Positions 10,540-21,839 of a DNA stretch of 64,000 bases are shown here, one piece after another (the first letter of the stretch is position 1; the number at the start of each line of letters is the position of its first letter). Both the position numbers and the translations under genes were made by a program. Origin of the DNA: Angustibacter luteus (lineage in GTDB: Bacteria > Actinomycetota > Actinomycetes > Actinomycetales > Angustibacteraceae); the NCBI RefSeq assembly GCF_039541115.1, contig NZ_BAABFP010000007.1, positions 148,199 through 212,198 of the forward strand. The letters run 5' to 3'. The notes beneath the pieces were generated by a model. That model worked only from the letters and a program-made list of their open reading frames with translations. It did not search any database and had not been told where the DNA came from.

Positions 10540-11529
10540 ATGGGGACCTACATCATCCGACGACTGATCGCGATGATCCTCATGCTGATCGCGTTGAGCA
10601 TGCTCGTCTTCGGGATCTTCACGATCCTGCCGGCCGACCCCGCCTCGCTCACCTGCGGCAAGTCGTGCAACGCGCAGGTCATCGCCCAGAACCGCATCCG
10701 GCTCGGGTACGACAAGCCGATCTACGAGCAGTACCTGAAGTTCGTGAAGGGCATCTTCGTCGGCCGTACGTACGGCACCGGCGCGGTGGCCTTCGAGTGC
10801 CCGGCGCCGAGCCTGGGCTACTCCTTCACCAAGCAGGCCTGCGTCACCGACCTCATCAAGACCCGTCTGCCGGTCACCGCCACCGAGGCCGTCGGCGCGT
10901 GCATCCTCTGGCTGATCACCGGCGTCTCCGTCGGCATCCTCGCCGCCCTCAAACGAGGTCGATGGCAGGACAGAGCAGCCACCGGTGCGGCACTGATCGG
11001 GTACTCGTTCCCGACGTTCTTCATCGGCCTCGTCCTGCAGTACTTCGTCTTCTTCAAGTTCCAGATCATGGACTACGCCGCCTACACCCCCTTCGCGGAC
11101 GACCCCACGGCCTGGTTCAAGTCCTTCATCCTGCCGTGGATCACCTTGGCGCTGGTGTTCGCCGCGTTCTACTCGCGGCTCACCCGCAACCAGATGCTCG
11201 AGACCCTGGGTGAGGACTACATCCGGACCGCGCGGGCCAAGGGTCTGACCGAGCGCGTCGTCATCGGCAAGCACGCCCTGCGGTCGGGCCTGACGCCGAT
11301 CGTCACGGCCGCCGGCCTCGACCTGGCCACGCTGCTGGGCGGTGTGGTCATCACCGAGCAGATCTTCGGCCTCCCCGGCCTGGGCAAGCTGTCGCTCGAC
11401 GCGGCGGTCACGTCCGACCTGCCCCTGATTGTCGGGATGGTCCTGCTCGCATCCACCTTCGTCATCGTGGCCAACCTCGTCGTGGACTTGCTCTACGCGG
11501 TGATCGACCCGAGAGTGAGACTGTCATGA
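10540..11529 (+). CDS. Dipeptide/oligopeptide ABC transporter permease (DppB/OppB type)
   Basis: 329 residues, six predicted helices. MGTYIIRRLIAMILMLIALSMLVFGIF is the typical OppB first helix, and the EAA loop reads YIRTARAKGLTERVVIGKHALRS. The extracellular loop after helix 1 carries two Cys pairs (CGKSC near 45-49, and Cys flanking PSLGYSFTKQA near 90-103), an unusual feature that could form disulfides. It pairs with the C-type permease at 7521. GGAGG precedes ATG. Its stop overlaps the ATG of the first ATPase by four bases (ATGA). Confidence 0.92.
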   Translation: MGTYIIRRLIAMILMLIALSMLVFGIFTILPADPASLTCGKSCNAQVIAQNRIRLGYDKPIYEQYLKFVKGIFVGRTYGTGAVAFECPAPSLGYSFTKQACVTDLIKTRLPVTATEAVGACILWLITGVSVGILAALKRGRWQDRAATGAALIGYSFPTFFIGLVLQYFVFFKFQIMDYAAYTPFADDPTAWFKSFILPWITLALVFAAFYSRLTRNQMLETLGEDYIRTARAKGLTERVVIGKHALRSGLTPIVTAAGLDLATLLGGVVITEQIFGLPGLGKLSLDAAVTSDLPLIVGMVLLASTFVIVANLVVDLLYAVIDPRVRLS

Positions 11530-12568
11530 GCGCCTTCTTGGAGGTCGAGGACCTCAACGTCCGGTTCACGACGGAGGACGGCGTCGTCCGCGCCGTGGAC
11601 GGCGTCACCTTCGACGTCGACAAGGGTCGGACGCTGGCCATCGTCGGCGAGTCCGGCTCCGGCAAGAGTGTGACCAGCGCGGCCATCATGGGCCTGCACA
11701 ACCCCCGGCGGACCCACGTCAGCGGTTCGATCCGCTTGGACGGCGAGGAGATCGTCACCGCCAGCCCCGAGCGCCTGCGCGAGCTGCGTGGCAAGCGGAT
11801 GGCGATGATCTTCCAGGACCCGCTGAGCTCGCTGCACCCGTTCTTCACGATCGGTTCGCAGCTGGTCGAGGCCGTCCAGGTGCACCGGGACATCAACAAG
11901 TCCGATGCCAAGAAGCGCGCCGTCGAGCTGCTCAAGAAGGTCGGCATCCCGAACGCCGAGCGCCGCGCGGGCGAGTTCCCGCACCAGCTCTCGGGCGGCA
12001 TGCGCCAACGCGTGATGATCGCGATGGCGCTGATCAACGACCCGGACCTGCTGATCGCGGACGAGCCGACCACGGCGCTCGACGTGACGGTCCAGGCGCA
12101 GATCATCGAGCTGCTCAAGAGCCTGCAGAGCGAGTTCGGCACCGCGATCATCCTGATCACCCACGACCTGGGCGTCGTCGCCGAGACCGCCGACGACGTG
12201 GCCGTCATGTACGGCGCGCGGGTGGTCGAGCGCGGCACGGTGCGGGACATCTTCTACCGTCCGCAGATGCCCTACACCTGGGGCTTGCTCAGCTCACTGC
12301 CCCGGCTGGACGAGGCGGGTGGGGGACGGCTGTCGCCCATCCCCGGCCAGCCGCCGTCGCTGATCAACCTCCCGCAGGGCTGCGTGTTCCGTCCTCGCTG
12401 CCAGTACCACCAGTTCGTCACCGACGGCCGCTGCGACACCGTGCGACCGGTGCTCGACGAGGTCGCCGAGGGCCACTCCGCTCGCTGCCACCTGTCCGCG
12501 CCGGACAAGCAGCGCCTCGCGGCCGAGCGGCTCGCCTCCGTGGCGCCCAACACGCAGAAGGAGGGCGC

Positions 12569-12572
<4 letters not shown>
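11526..12572 (+). CDS. Peptide ABC transporter ATPase (DppD/OppD type)
   Basis: 348 residues. Walker A GESGSGKS, signature LSGGMRQR and Walker B LLIADEPTTALD are intact. The C-terminal oligo_HPY domain has conserved cysteines (CVFRPRC and C about 15 later), which in this subfamily can hold an iron-sulfur cluster. It energises peptide import with the F-type ATPase next door. ATG overlaps the permease stop, and the gene ends in a GTGA overlap with the next gene, so the three are translationally coupled. Confidence 0.93.
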
Positions 12573-13587
<1,015 letters not shown>

Positions 13588-13591
<4 letters not shown>

Positions 13592-14556
13592 CGGCCGACT
13601 ACCCGATCGAGGAGGAGCCGGTGGTGGGCGAGGAGCCCGGCCGCCGGCTCCTGCTCGTGCACGCCCACCCGGACGACGAGACGTTGACCACGGGCGTCAC
13701 GATGGCGCGCTACGCCGCCGAGGGAGTGGGCGTCACGCTGGTCACCTGCACCCTCGGCGATGAGGGCGAGGTGATCCCCGCCGAGCTGCGCCACCTCGCC
13801 AGCGACCGCGACGACACGCTCGGCGCGCACCGGGCGGGCGAGCTGGTCCGGGCCATGGCCGCCCTCGGCGTCCCGGACCACCGACTGCTCGGGGATGGGC
13901 GCTGGCGCGACTCGGGGATGGTCTGGCTGGCTCCCGGGGTGGCCGGGGTCGCCGGCGACGTGCACCCCGACGCGTTCGCCCTCGCCGACCTCGACGAGGC
14001 CGCCGGCCTGCTCGCCGACGTCCTCCGGGAGGTCCGCCCCCAGGTCGTGGTGACCTACGACCCGGACGGCGGGTACGGCCACCCGGACCACGTGATGGCC
14101 CACCGGGTGACCATGCGGGCGGTCGAGCTCGCCGCGGACGACGGGGCCCGCCCCGGGTGGCAGGTGCTCGCCGTGCACTGGGTGCAGGTCGCCACGTCGT
14201 GGGCCCGCGCGGAGCGTCGCGCGGTGCTGGCCGCCGCGCAGGACGGCCGGCTGCCGGCCGGCATGCTCCCCCCGGACTACGCCGAGCACCCGCCGGCCGT
14301 GGTCGACGACGACCTGCTGGACGTGGTCGTGGAGGCCCCGGAGCACCTGCCTGCGGTGACGGCGGCCCTCGAGGCCCACGCCACCCAGGTGGTGGTGCGC
14401 CCGCCGTGGTTCGCGCTGTCGAACGACGTCGCGCAGCGGCTATCCGCGCGTGAGGGCTTCCGCCGGGTCCGGGGACCGCGAGCGACGATCGCCGAGAGCA
14501 GCGTCGCCGGACCGGCCGACGACCTGTTCGCCGGCCTGGGCCTGCCGCAGCGCTGA
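13588..14556 (+). CDS. mshB: N-acetyl-1-D-myo-inositol-2-amino-2-deoxy-alpha-D-glucopyranoside deacetylase
   Basis: 322 residues. LLLVHAHPDDE (residues 21-31) and a later HPDHVMAH block (about 165-172) supply the zinc ligands (H27, D30 and a downstream His) of the PIG-L/LmbE-type deacetylase family. MshB removes the acetyl group from GlcNAc-inositol in mycothiol synthesis, in the cytosol. The GTG start overlaps the upstream ATPase stop, and a second GTG 33 nt later is possible. A DUF6113 membrane gene that usually sits beside mshB in actinomycetes is present here at 16697, separated by an inserted FtsH-like gene. A paralogue of the same family (such as mycothiol-conjugate amidase) is the main alternative. 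Confidence 0.88.
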
Positions 14557-14694
14557 CTGGGGCCTGATCGCACGTCACGCTCGGTGAGCGAACCGACCCC
14601 ATGCGGGTGAGCGGGCGCGCCAACCGCCCTCCGATGGGCGAGGCTGGCCCTCTCACCGTGCTGGACAGTCAGCGCGCGGACGAAGGGGCTGGCC

Positions 14695-16692
14695 GTGGCT
14701 GGGACGACGGAGCACACGAACCTGCTGGCAGACCTGTCCGGGACGGTGCCGCTGCGCGGCGCGGACGTCGCGGTCACCCGCGAGCGCACGCGCCTTCGCC
14801 GGCTGCGCAAGGTCGCCGTGCTGCTGGGCGTGGTCCTGGTCTGGCTGTGGTGGCGGCTGCTGTCCGGCGACCCGGTCGGCATGCTGCAGCTGCCCCAGGT
14901 GGACCCGATCTACCTGATGACCGGCTTGTTCTTCTTCGTGCTCATCCTGGCGACGGTGCTGAGCCTGACCATGACCGGTCGCTCGCCGCACGTGGTCATG
15001 CGCCCCGAGCAGATCGACGTCGGCCTGGACGACGTCGTGGGCATCGACGTCGTCAAGGCCGAGGTCGTGCGCACGCTCAACCTGTTCCTGGCGCACCGCA
15101 CGTTCACCGCGCAGATGGGCGGTCGCCCGCGCCGCGGCGTCCTGTTCGAGGGGCCCCCCGGGACCGGGAAGACGCACACGGCCAAGGCGCTGGCCAAGGA
15201 GGCCGGCGTCCCGTTCCTGATGGCCTCCGCGACGTCGTTCCAGTCCAGCATGCAGGGCGCCTCGCAGCGCCAGATCCGCAGCTTCTTCAAGGCGCTGCGC
15301 AAGGCGTCCCGCCAGTACGGCGGGGCCATCGGCTTCATCGACGAGTTCGACGCGATCGCGCTGAGCCGCCCGTCGACCGCGATGACCGCGGCGCCCGCGA
15401 CGTCCAGCCAGCTGCTCGGCTGCGGGGGACTGACCGGCCTGCCGATGTCCAGCTCGACCGCGGGGACCGTGCACAGCGCGTTCACCGGGCCCGGTGACGG
15501 GCAGATGACCGTCAACGAGCTGCTGGTGCAGATGCAGTCGTTCGACCAGCCGACGGGCGGGCAGAAGCTGCGCGGCAAGCTCACCGACCTGGTCAACCTG
15601 GTGCTGCCGATGAACCACCAGCTCAAGGGCCCGGGCGTGCCGTGGGCCAACATCATGCTGCTGGCCTCGACCAACACGGCGGACCGGCTGGACCCGGCCC
15701 TGATGCGCCCCGGCCGGTTCGACCAGCGGCTCACCTTCGACCTGCCGTCCAAGGCCGGCCGCCGCCAGATCGTCGACCACTTCCTGGCCCGCAAGGCGCA
15801 CGACGCTGCCCTGGACGGCGAGGACCGCCGGGACGCGCTCGCCGCGATCACCCAGGGCTACAGCCCGGCGATGCTGGAAGGGCTGTTGGACGAGGCGCTG
15901 GTCCGGGCCGTCGAGGGCGGCCGGACGGCGATGACCTGGGCGGACGTCGAGCACGCCCGGATGATCACCGAGATCGGGCTCGGGCAGCCGGTGGGCTACA
16001 CCGCGCACGAGGAGCGGCTCATCGCCACCCACGAGGCCGGGCACGCCACGATGGCCTGGCTGGTCGCACCCACCCGCCGGCTCGAGGTGCTCACCATCAT
16101 CAAGCGCCGGGACTCCCTCGGCCTGCTCGCCCACGGTGACGCCGAGGACGTGTACACCCGCTCGCGGGCCGAGCTGCGCGGGCTGATCCAGGTCGCGTTC
16201 GGCGGCCAGGTCGCCGAGGAGCTGTTCTTCGGGGACGTCTCGACCGGCCCCGGCGGTGACCTGCTCTACGCCACCAACGTCGCCGCCCAGATGGTCGGCG
16301 CGGCCGGCATGGTGGACACCCTGGTGTCCTACAACGCGATCTCCGGTTCGGCGCTCAGCGACTCGAACCTGGTCGGCCGCGTGCTCGGGGACTCCGAGGG
16401 GCGCCGCATGGTCGAGGACCTGCTGCAGGAGCAGAAGCGGGCCGTGCGCGACCTCATGAGCAACAACAAGCACCTGGTCGAGGCCCTGCGGGACGCGCTG
16501 CTCGAGCGGCACGAGCTGATCGGCCCGCAGATCACCGACGTCCTGGAGGCGGCGGCCGCGCGCCACGGCGACCTCGGTCGCCCCGGCGTGGCCTTCGCCG
16601 ACGTCGTGATCGACCTGACGCAGGACCCGGCCGACCGGACCGACCGGCCCGCCGGGGGCGCCGGGGGCGACGGGGAGCGCCGCGTACCCTGA
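14695..16692 (+). CDS. Divergent FtsH-like membrane AAA+ zinc protease
   Basis: 665 residues. Two N-terminal helices (about 40-57 and 72-93) have only a short loop between them, unlike the roughly 70-residue periplasmic domain of classical FtsH. Walker A is GPPGTGKT (153-160), Walker B FIDEFDA (214-220) and the arginine-finger region RPGRFDQ. The M41 protease domain has HEAGH (446-450) and a third zinc ligand D522 in GPGGDLLYAT. Two insertions, about 228-272 and 286-316, interrupt the AAA module. The FtsH pore loop FVGVG aligns with SSMQG here, losing the aromatic residue. The GTG start has GAAGGGG upstream. It probably degrades membrane or damaged proteins; substrates are unknown. Canonical FtsH is likely encoded elsewhere. 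Confidence 0.82.
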   Translation: MAGTTEHTNLLADLSGTVPLRGADVAVTRERTRLRRLRKVAVLLGVVLVWLWWRLLSGDPVGMLQLPQVDPIYLMTGLFFFVLILATVLSLTMTGRSPHVVMRPEQIDVGLDDVVGIDVVKAEVVRTLNLFLAHRTFTAQMGGRPRRGVLFEGPPGTGKTHTAKALAKEAGVPFLMASATSFQSSMQGASQRQIRSFFKALRKASRQYGGAIGFIDEFDAIALSRPSTAMTAAPATSSQLLGCGGLTGLPMSSSTAGTVHSAFTGPGDGQMTVNELLVQMQSFDQPTGGQKLRGKLTDLVNLVLPMNHQLKGPGVPWANIMLLASTNTADRLDPALMRPGRFDQRLTFDLPSKAGRRQIVDHFLARKAHDAALDGEDRRDALAAITQGYSPAMLEGLLDEALVRAVEGGRTAMTWADVEHARMITEIGLGQPVGYTAHEERLIATHEAGHATMAWLVAPTRRLEVLTIIKRRDSLGLLAHGDAEDVYTRSRAELRGLIQVAFGGQVAEELFFGDVSTGPGGDLLYATNVAAQMVGAAGMVDTLVSYNAISGSALSDSNLVGRVLGDSEGRRMVEDLLQEQKRAVRDLMSNNKHLVEALRDALLERHELIGPQITDVLEAAAARHGDLGRPGVAFADVVIDLTQDPADRTDRPAGGAGGDGERRVP

Positions 16693-16696
16693 CCGC

Positions 16697-17119
16697 GTGC
16701 CCTGGCAGCGTGCGACGTCGGGCCGGGGTGCTGGCGTCCCGGCTGCCCTGCGCGCTGCCGCGGTCGTGCTCGGCTGCCTGCTGCTCACCGCGGTGACCGC
16801 GTTCGTCGCCACGGTGACCCACCAGGGCGCCGTGACCGGGCCGGGCGGCGTGCGCTGGCCGGTGGGGCTGGGTCTGGCGCTCGCGCTGACCGCGTGCGTC
16901 GGTGCCTTCCTGCGCGCGCTGGGCCCTTCGCTCGCGGCCCGGTTGGCGGCTCTGGGTGGGTGGCTGCTGGTGCTGGCATGGGTCTCGAGCGGCTCGGCCG
17001 GTGAGGACGTGCTGGTTCCGGCGAACGGGCGCGGTTACGCGTGGCTGTTCGCCGGTCTGGTACTGCTGGCGGCCCTGCTGCTGCTCCCTGGGCGGGTGGC
17101 CCGCGCCGCCCGCGGTTAG
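16697..17119 (+). CDS. DUF6113 family membrane protein
   Basis: 140 residues with four hydrophobic segments (about 18-38, 52-70, 77-95 and 110-130). This resembles the small DUF6113 membrane protein often found next to mshB in actinomycetes; its function is unknown. It starts at GTG four nt after the FtsH-like stop. Its TAG stop is part of the TAGGGT hexamer that appears to drive the next gene. Confidence 0.6.
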   Translation: MPWQRATSGRGAGVPAALRAAAVVLGCLLLTAVTAFVATVTHQGAVTGPGGVRWPVGLGLALALTACVGAFLRALGPSLAARLAALGGWLLVLAWVSSGSAGEDVLVPANGRGYAWLFAGLVLLAALLLLPGRVARAARG

Positions 17120-17122
17120 GGT
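17117..17122 (+). promoter_or_regulatory. -10 element of flavin reductase gene overlapping an upstream stop codon
   Basis: TAGGGT begins with the TAG stop of the DUF6113 gene and ends 6 nt before GTG 17129, the spacing of a leaderless promoter. Confidence 0.5.
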
Positions 17123-17128
17123 CGGGGA

Positions 17129-17659
17129 GTGAGCCTCGTGGGAACGCCGTCCGATCCGCAGCCCCTGCGGGCTGACGCTGACGTCGCGCGGTTCCGGCGC
17201 GCGATGGCCCGGTTCGCGACCGGGGTCACGGTGGTGACCGCGCGGGTGGCCGGGGTGGACCACGCGATGACCGCCAGCGCCTTCACGTCGGTGTCGCTGG
17301 AGCCGTTGCTGGTGCTGGTCTGCGTGGAGCGGGAGGCGCGCTTCCACGACGCTGTCACCGAGTCCGGGTACTGGGGCGTGAGCCTGCTGGACGAGTCGGC
17401 GCGGACGATCTCGCAGTGGCTGTCCACCCGCGGGCGTCCGCTGCACGGCCAGCTCGACCGGGTGCCGCACCGCCGCGGCCCGGTCACCGGGGTCGCGCTG
17501 GTCGACCCGGCGCTGGCGGCCATCGAGTGCCGGACGACGGACCTGCACCCGGCCGGTGACCACTCGATCGTGGTCGGTGAGGTGATGTCCATCGACCTGC
17601 CGGACAGCCCGGACGGGCCGCTGCTCTACCACCGCGGCGCGTACACCCACCTGCGCTGA
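17129..17659 (+). CDS. Flavin reductase-like FMN-binding protein
   Basis: 176 residues, all one flavin-reductase domain. RFRRAMARFATGVTVVTAR, the ASAFTSVSLEPLLVLVCV block, GYWGVSLLDE and the C-terminal PLLYHRGAYTHL are typical of the HpaC/short-chain NAD(P)H:flavin oxidoreductase family. It supplies reduced flavin to a monooxygenase, but no partner oxygenase is encoded nearby, so the partner is unknown. The GTG start coincides with the predicted transcription start. Confidence 0.85.
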   Translation: MSLVGTPSDPQPLRADADVARFRRAMARFATGVTVVTARVAGVDHAMTASAFTSVSLEPLLVLVCVEREARFHDAVTESGYWGVSLLDESARTISQWLSTRGRPLHGQLDRVPHRRGPVTGVALVDPALAAIECRTTDLHPAGDHSIVVGEVMSIDLPDSPDGPLLYHRGAYTHLR

Positions 17660-17674
17660 GCCGGCTCGCCCCCG

Positions 17675-18736
17675 TCAGGACGGTGGCGCCACCCGGTAGT
17701 GGTAGCCGTGGTGGTCGGCGAACCCGAGACCGGCGTAGAGGCCGCGCGCGCCGCGGTTCTGCTCGGCGACCTGCAGGTACATGGACCGGTCACCGCGCTG
17801 CATCGCCCACTCGGCCAGGGCGCCGAGCACCAGGGTGGCCAGGCCCCGGCGGCGCTGGGCGGGCACCACCTCCATCGCGGTGACCCCGGTCCAGCCGCGG
17901 GACGACGCACCGCGGCCGACGGCGACCACCTGGTCGAGCGGTGGATCGGTGCCGCGCACCGTGACGAACACCTGCTCGGGTGCGGACAGCAGCAGCCGGC
18001 GCGCCACCGGGGGCAGCTCCTGGCCGCGGTAGTGGTAGACCGACAGCCACCCGTCGTCGGGCTCGGCGGCGTCGTGCAGCTCGAACCCGGCGGGCACCCC
18101 GGAGCTGGGGCCCACCGAGAACCCCGGCCCGCCCGGCTGGGCGACGGCAGCGGCGACGTCGCGGGTGGCGGCGCTCATCACCAGCGTCGGGGTGTCCACC
18201 TCGTAACCCCGTTCGGCGAGCAGGGCGTCGAGCTTGCTGTCGCGCTCGGCCAGCGGCCAGGGCAGGGCGAAGCGGGCGCCCAGTCCGCGCTCGGCGTACC
18301 ACTGCTCGGCCCGGTCGACGGCCTGCTCGAGGGGCAGGCCGGGGTCGCCGACGGCCAGCACCGAGTTGGCCCGGCCGGTGAAGCCGTCGGCGGCGCGCAG
18401 GCGCCAGCCCTGGCCGCGCACGCCGAGCCAGTCCAGCTCGAGCGGGCGCCACCCGTCGACCATGACGTCCTCCAGCCCCTCCCATCCGATGGCCCGGTGC
18501 GGCGCGCCGCGCCGCTCGGGCGGGGGCGGCACGGGCTTACCGGCCACGACGTCCGCGAGCGGCACGACGACCTCGCCGTGCCGGCTGCGGATGCGGGCCG
18601 TCCCGTCGCCGTCGGCGTCCCAGGACAGCAGCTCACCGAGCACGTCCGCGACCCGTCCGTTGCCGATCCGACGCCGGACGACGACCCGCTGGCCGACCTG
18701 CTCGGGACCCAGTCGGGGGACGATGCGACCGGACAC
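17675..18736 (-). CDS. GNAT acetyltransferase of the Rv0428c type with N-terminal SH3-like domain
   Basis: 353 residues. The N-terminal 60 residues form a small beta-rich SH3-like domain (VGQRVVVRRRIGNGRVADVLGEL). The C-terminal 150 residues carry the GNAT acetyl-CoA motif, VVPAQRRRGLATLVLGALAEWA, followed by QNRGARGLYAGLGF. This arrangement matches the mycobacterial Rv0428c family; the acetylated substrate is not known here. GTG 18736 has GGAGGGG upstream. It is divergent from the ferredoxin gene with about 115 nt between them. Confidence 0.78.
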   Translation of the reverse strand: MSGRIVPRLGPEQVGQRVVVRRRIGNGRVADVLGELLSWDADGDGTARIRSRHGEVVVPLADVVAGKPVPPPPERRGAPHRAIGWEGLEDVMVDGWRPLELDWLGVRGQGWRLRAADGFTGRANSVLAVGDPGLPLEQAVDRAEQWYAERGLGARFALPWPLAERDSKLDALLAERGYEVDTPTLVMSAATRDVAAAVAQPGGPGFSVGPSSGVPAGFELHDAAEPDDGWLSVYHYRGQELPPVARRLLLSAPEQVFVTVRGTDPPLDQVVAVGRGASSRGWTGVTAMEVVPAQRRRGLATLVLGALAEWAMQRGDRSMYLQVAEQNRGARGLYAGLGFADHHGYHYRVAPPS

Positions 18737-18852
18737 GCCACCCCTCCCTGTTCGCGACGGCTACCGTGTCCGCGATACTAGGTGCGGACCTGGTCGACAA
18801 CCGGGCCGCGTACCACGGCGTGCACGCGCCGTCTGTTCGAGGAGGATCGCAC

Positions 18853-19179
18853 GTGACGTACGTCATCGCCCAGCCCTGCGTCGACCTCAAGGACAAGGCC
18901 TGCATCGAGGAGTGTCCGGTCGACTGCATCTACGAGGGCGAGCGTTCGCTGTACATCCACCCCGACGAGTGCGTGGACTGCGGCGCCTGCGAGCCGGTCT
19001 GCCCCGTCGAGGCGATCTACTACGAGGACGACGTCCCCGAGCAGTGGAAGGAGTACTACACGGCGAACGTGGAGTTCTTCGACGACCTCGGCTCGCCTGG
19101 TGGTGCGGCCAAGCTCGGTGTCATCGCCAAGGACCACTCGATCATCACCGCCCTGCCGCCGCAGGAGCACGACGAGTAA
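18853..19179 (+). CDS. fdxA: 7Fe ferredoxin
   Basis: 108 residues. The N-terminal cluster region CVDLKDKACIEECPVDC and the second CVDCGACEPVCPVEA are the signature of the 3Fe-4S/4Fe-4S FdxA type, followed by the usual C-terminal tail (EQWKEYYTANVEFF). It carries electrons in the cytosol, for example to P450 or other oxidoreductases. GTG 18853 is preceded by GGAGGATCGC. It is immediately followed by dapC after two nt, the same order as fdxC-dapC in mycobacteria. Confidence 0.93.
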   Translation: MTYVIAQPCVDLKDKACIEECPVDCIYEGERSLYIHPDECVDCGACEPVCPVEAIYYEDDVPEQWKEYYTANVEFFDDLGSPGGAAKLGVIAKDHSIITALPPQEHDE

Positions 19180-19181
19180 GG

Positions 19182-20297
19182 GTGCAGCTCCCCGACTTCC
19201 CCTGGGACTCGCTCGCGCCTGCCGCAGCGAGGGCCAGGGCGCACCCCGGCGGCATCGTCGACCTGTCGGTCGGCACCCCCGTGGACCCCACCCCGCAGGT
19301 GGTGCAGGACGCGCTGCGGGCGGCGTCCGACGCGCCTGGCTACCCGCAGACCTGGGGGACGCCGGACCTGCGTGAGGCCGTCGCGGGCTGGTTCGCGCGC
19401 CGGCGCGGCGTCCCAGACGTCGACCCGGACGGCGTGCTGCCCACCGTGGGTTCCAAGGAGCTGGTGGCGTGGCTGCCGACCCTGCTGGGGCTCGGTGCGG
19501 GCGACCTCGTGGTGCACCCCGAGGTGGCCTACCCGACGTACGACGTGGGCGCCCGGATCGCCGGTGCCACACCGGTTCCGGCCGACGGGACGGCGCAGCT
19601 CGGCCCGGCGTCCTCGGCAGGCCCGGTGCGGCTGGTGTGGCTGAACTCGCCGTCCAACCCGACCGGCCGGGTGCTCGGCCGCGAGCACCTGGCCAAGGTG
19701 GTCCGCTGGGCTCGCGAGCGCGGCGCGATCGTGGCGAGCGACGAGTGCTACGCCGAGCTGGACTGGTCCGCTGACGGGGTGGGGTCGGTGCCCAGCGTCC
19801 TGGACCCCGAGGTCTGCGGCGGTTCGCACGAGGGGTTGCTCGCGGTCTACTCGCTGTCCAAGCAGTCCAGTGTCGCCGGGTACCGGGCGGCGTTCGTCGC
19901 GGGCGACCCGGCGCTGGTGAGGCGCCTGCTCGAGGTCCGCAAGCACGCCGGGATGATCGTGCCCTGGCCGGTGCAGCGCGCCATGCTCGCGGCCCTGGGC
20001 GACGACGAGCACGTCGCCGCGCAGAAGGCGCGGTACCGGGCCCGTCGTGACCGGCTCGCGCCGGCCCTGCAGCAGGCGGGGTTCCGGATCGACCACTCGC
20101 AGGCCGGGCTGTACCTGTGGGCGACCAGGGACGAGCCGGCAGGGGCAACCGTGGCCGGGCTCGCCGACCTCGGCATCCTGGTGGCGCCGGGGACCTTCTA
20201 CGGTGCCGCCGGCGCCCAGCACGTGCGGGTGGCGCTGACCGCCTCCGACGAGCGCGTCGAGGCGGCCGCGCAGCGCTTGACGAGCCGCAGCGGTTGA
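19182..20297 (+). CDS. dapC: Succinyldiaminopimelate transaminase
   Basis: 371 residues, a fold-type I PLP aminotransferase. The PLP lysine is K227 in YSLSKQSSVAGYR, with WLNSPSNPTGRVL and SDECYAELDW upstream. In actinomycetes this gene after ferredoxin is assigned to N-succinyl-diaminopimelate:glutamate transamination in lysine/peptidoglycan precursor synthesis. dapD and dapE are nearby, completing the succinylase branch. The GTG start is two nt after the fdxA stop; the open frame runs far upstream but only this start follows fdxA. Specificity is from context rather than sequence alone. Confidence 0.87.
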   Translation: MQLPDFPWDSLAPAAARARAHPGGIVDLSVGTPVDPTPQVVQDALRAASDAPGYPQTWGTPDLREAVAGWFARRRGVPDVDPDGVLPTVGSKELVAWLPTLLGLGAGDLVVHPEVAYPTYDVGARIAGATPVPADGTAQLGPASSAGPVRLVWLNSPSNPTGRVLGREHLAKVVRWARERGAIVASDECYAELDWSADGVGSVPSVLDPEVCGGSHEGLLAVYSLSKQSSVAGYRAAFVAGDPALVRRLLEVRKHAGMIVPWPVQRAMLAALGDDEHVAAQKARYRARRDRLAPALQQAGFRIDHSQAGLYLWATRDEPAGATVAGLADLGILVAPGTFYGAAGAQHVRVALTASDERVEAAAQRLTSRSG

Positions 20298-20451
20298 TCC
20301 CGGCTGTTCCGTTCGGGCGAGCCCTGATTGGTGGAGGTCGGGTACCGCCGGGTAGCGTCGGGGACGTGTGCGGCCGCCCGAGGCGTCGGCCGCCGGCTGG
20401 GCCCGACGTGACCCGTGGGCTGGTCGACGAGGACGAAGGAGCGGACGAACC

Positions 20452-21738
<1,287 letters not shown>

Positions 21739-21767
21739 CCCACCCAGCCCCACCCCAAGCCCCATCC

Positions 21768-21830
21768 CGCACCATTCGCGCTACCCGTGGCTATTCGGCC
21801 TCGAAAACCACGTGAAGCGCGAATGGTGCG
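21768..21830. repeat. 63-bp near-perfect palindrome between convergent genes
   Basis: The outer arms CGCACCATTCGCGCT (21768-21782) and AGCGCGAATGGTGCG (21816-21830) are perfect 15-bp inverted repeats. Pairing continues inward through CGTGG/CCACG with two mismatches. The loop contains TTCG-gcct-CGAA. It lies 30 nt after gltA and 10 nt from the end of the convergent lysozyme-like gene, suiting a bidirectional terminator or a dispersed palindromic repeat. No second copy was seen in the window. Confidence 0.7.
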
Positions 21831-21839
21831 TCGGGTTTG

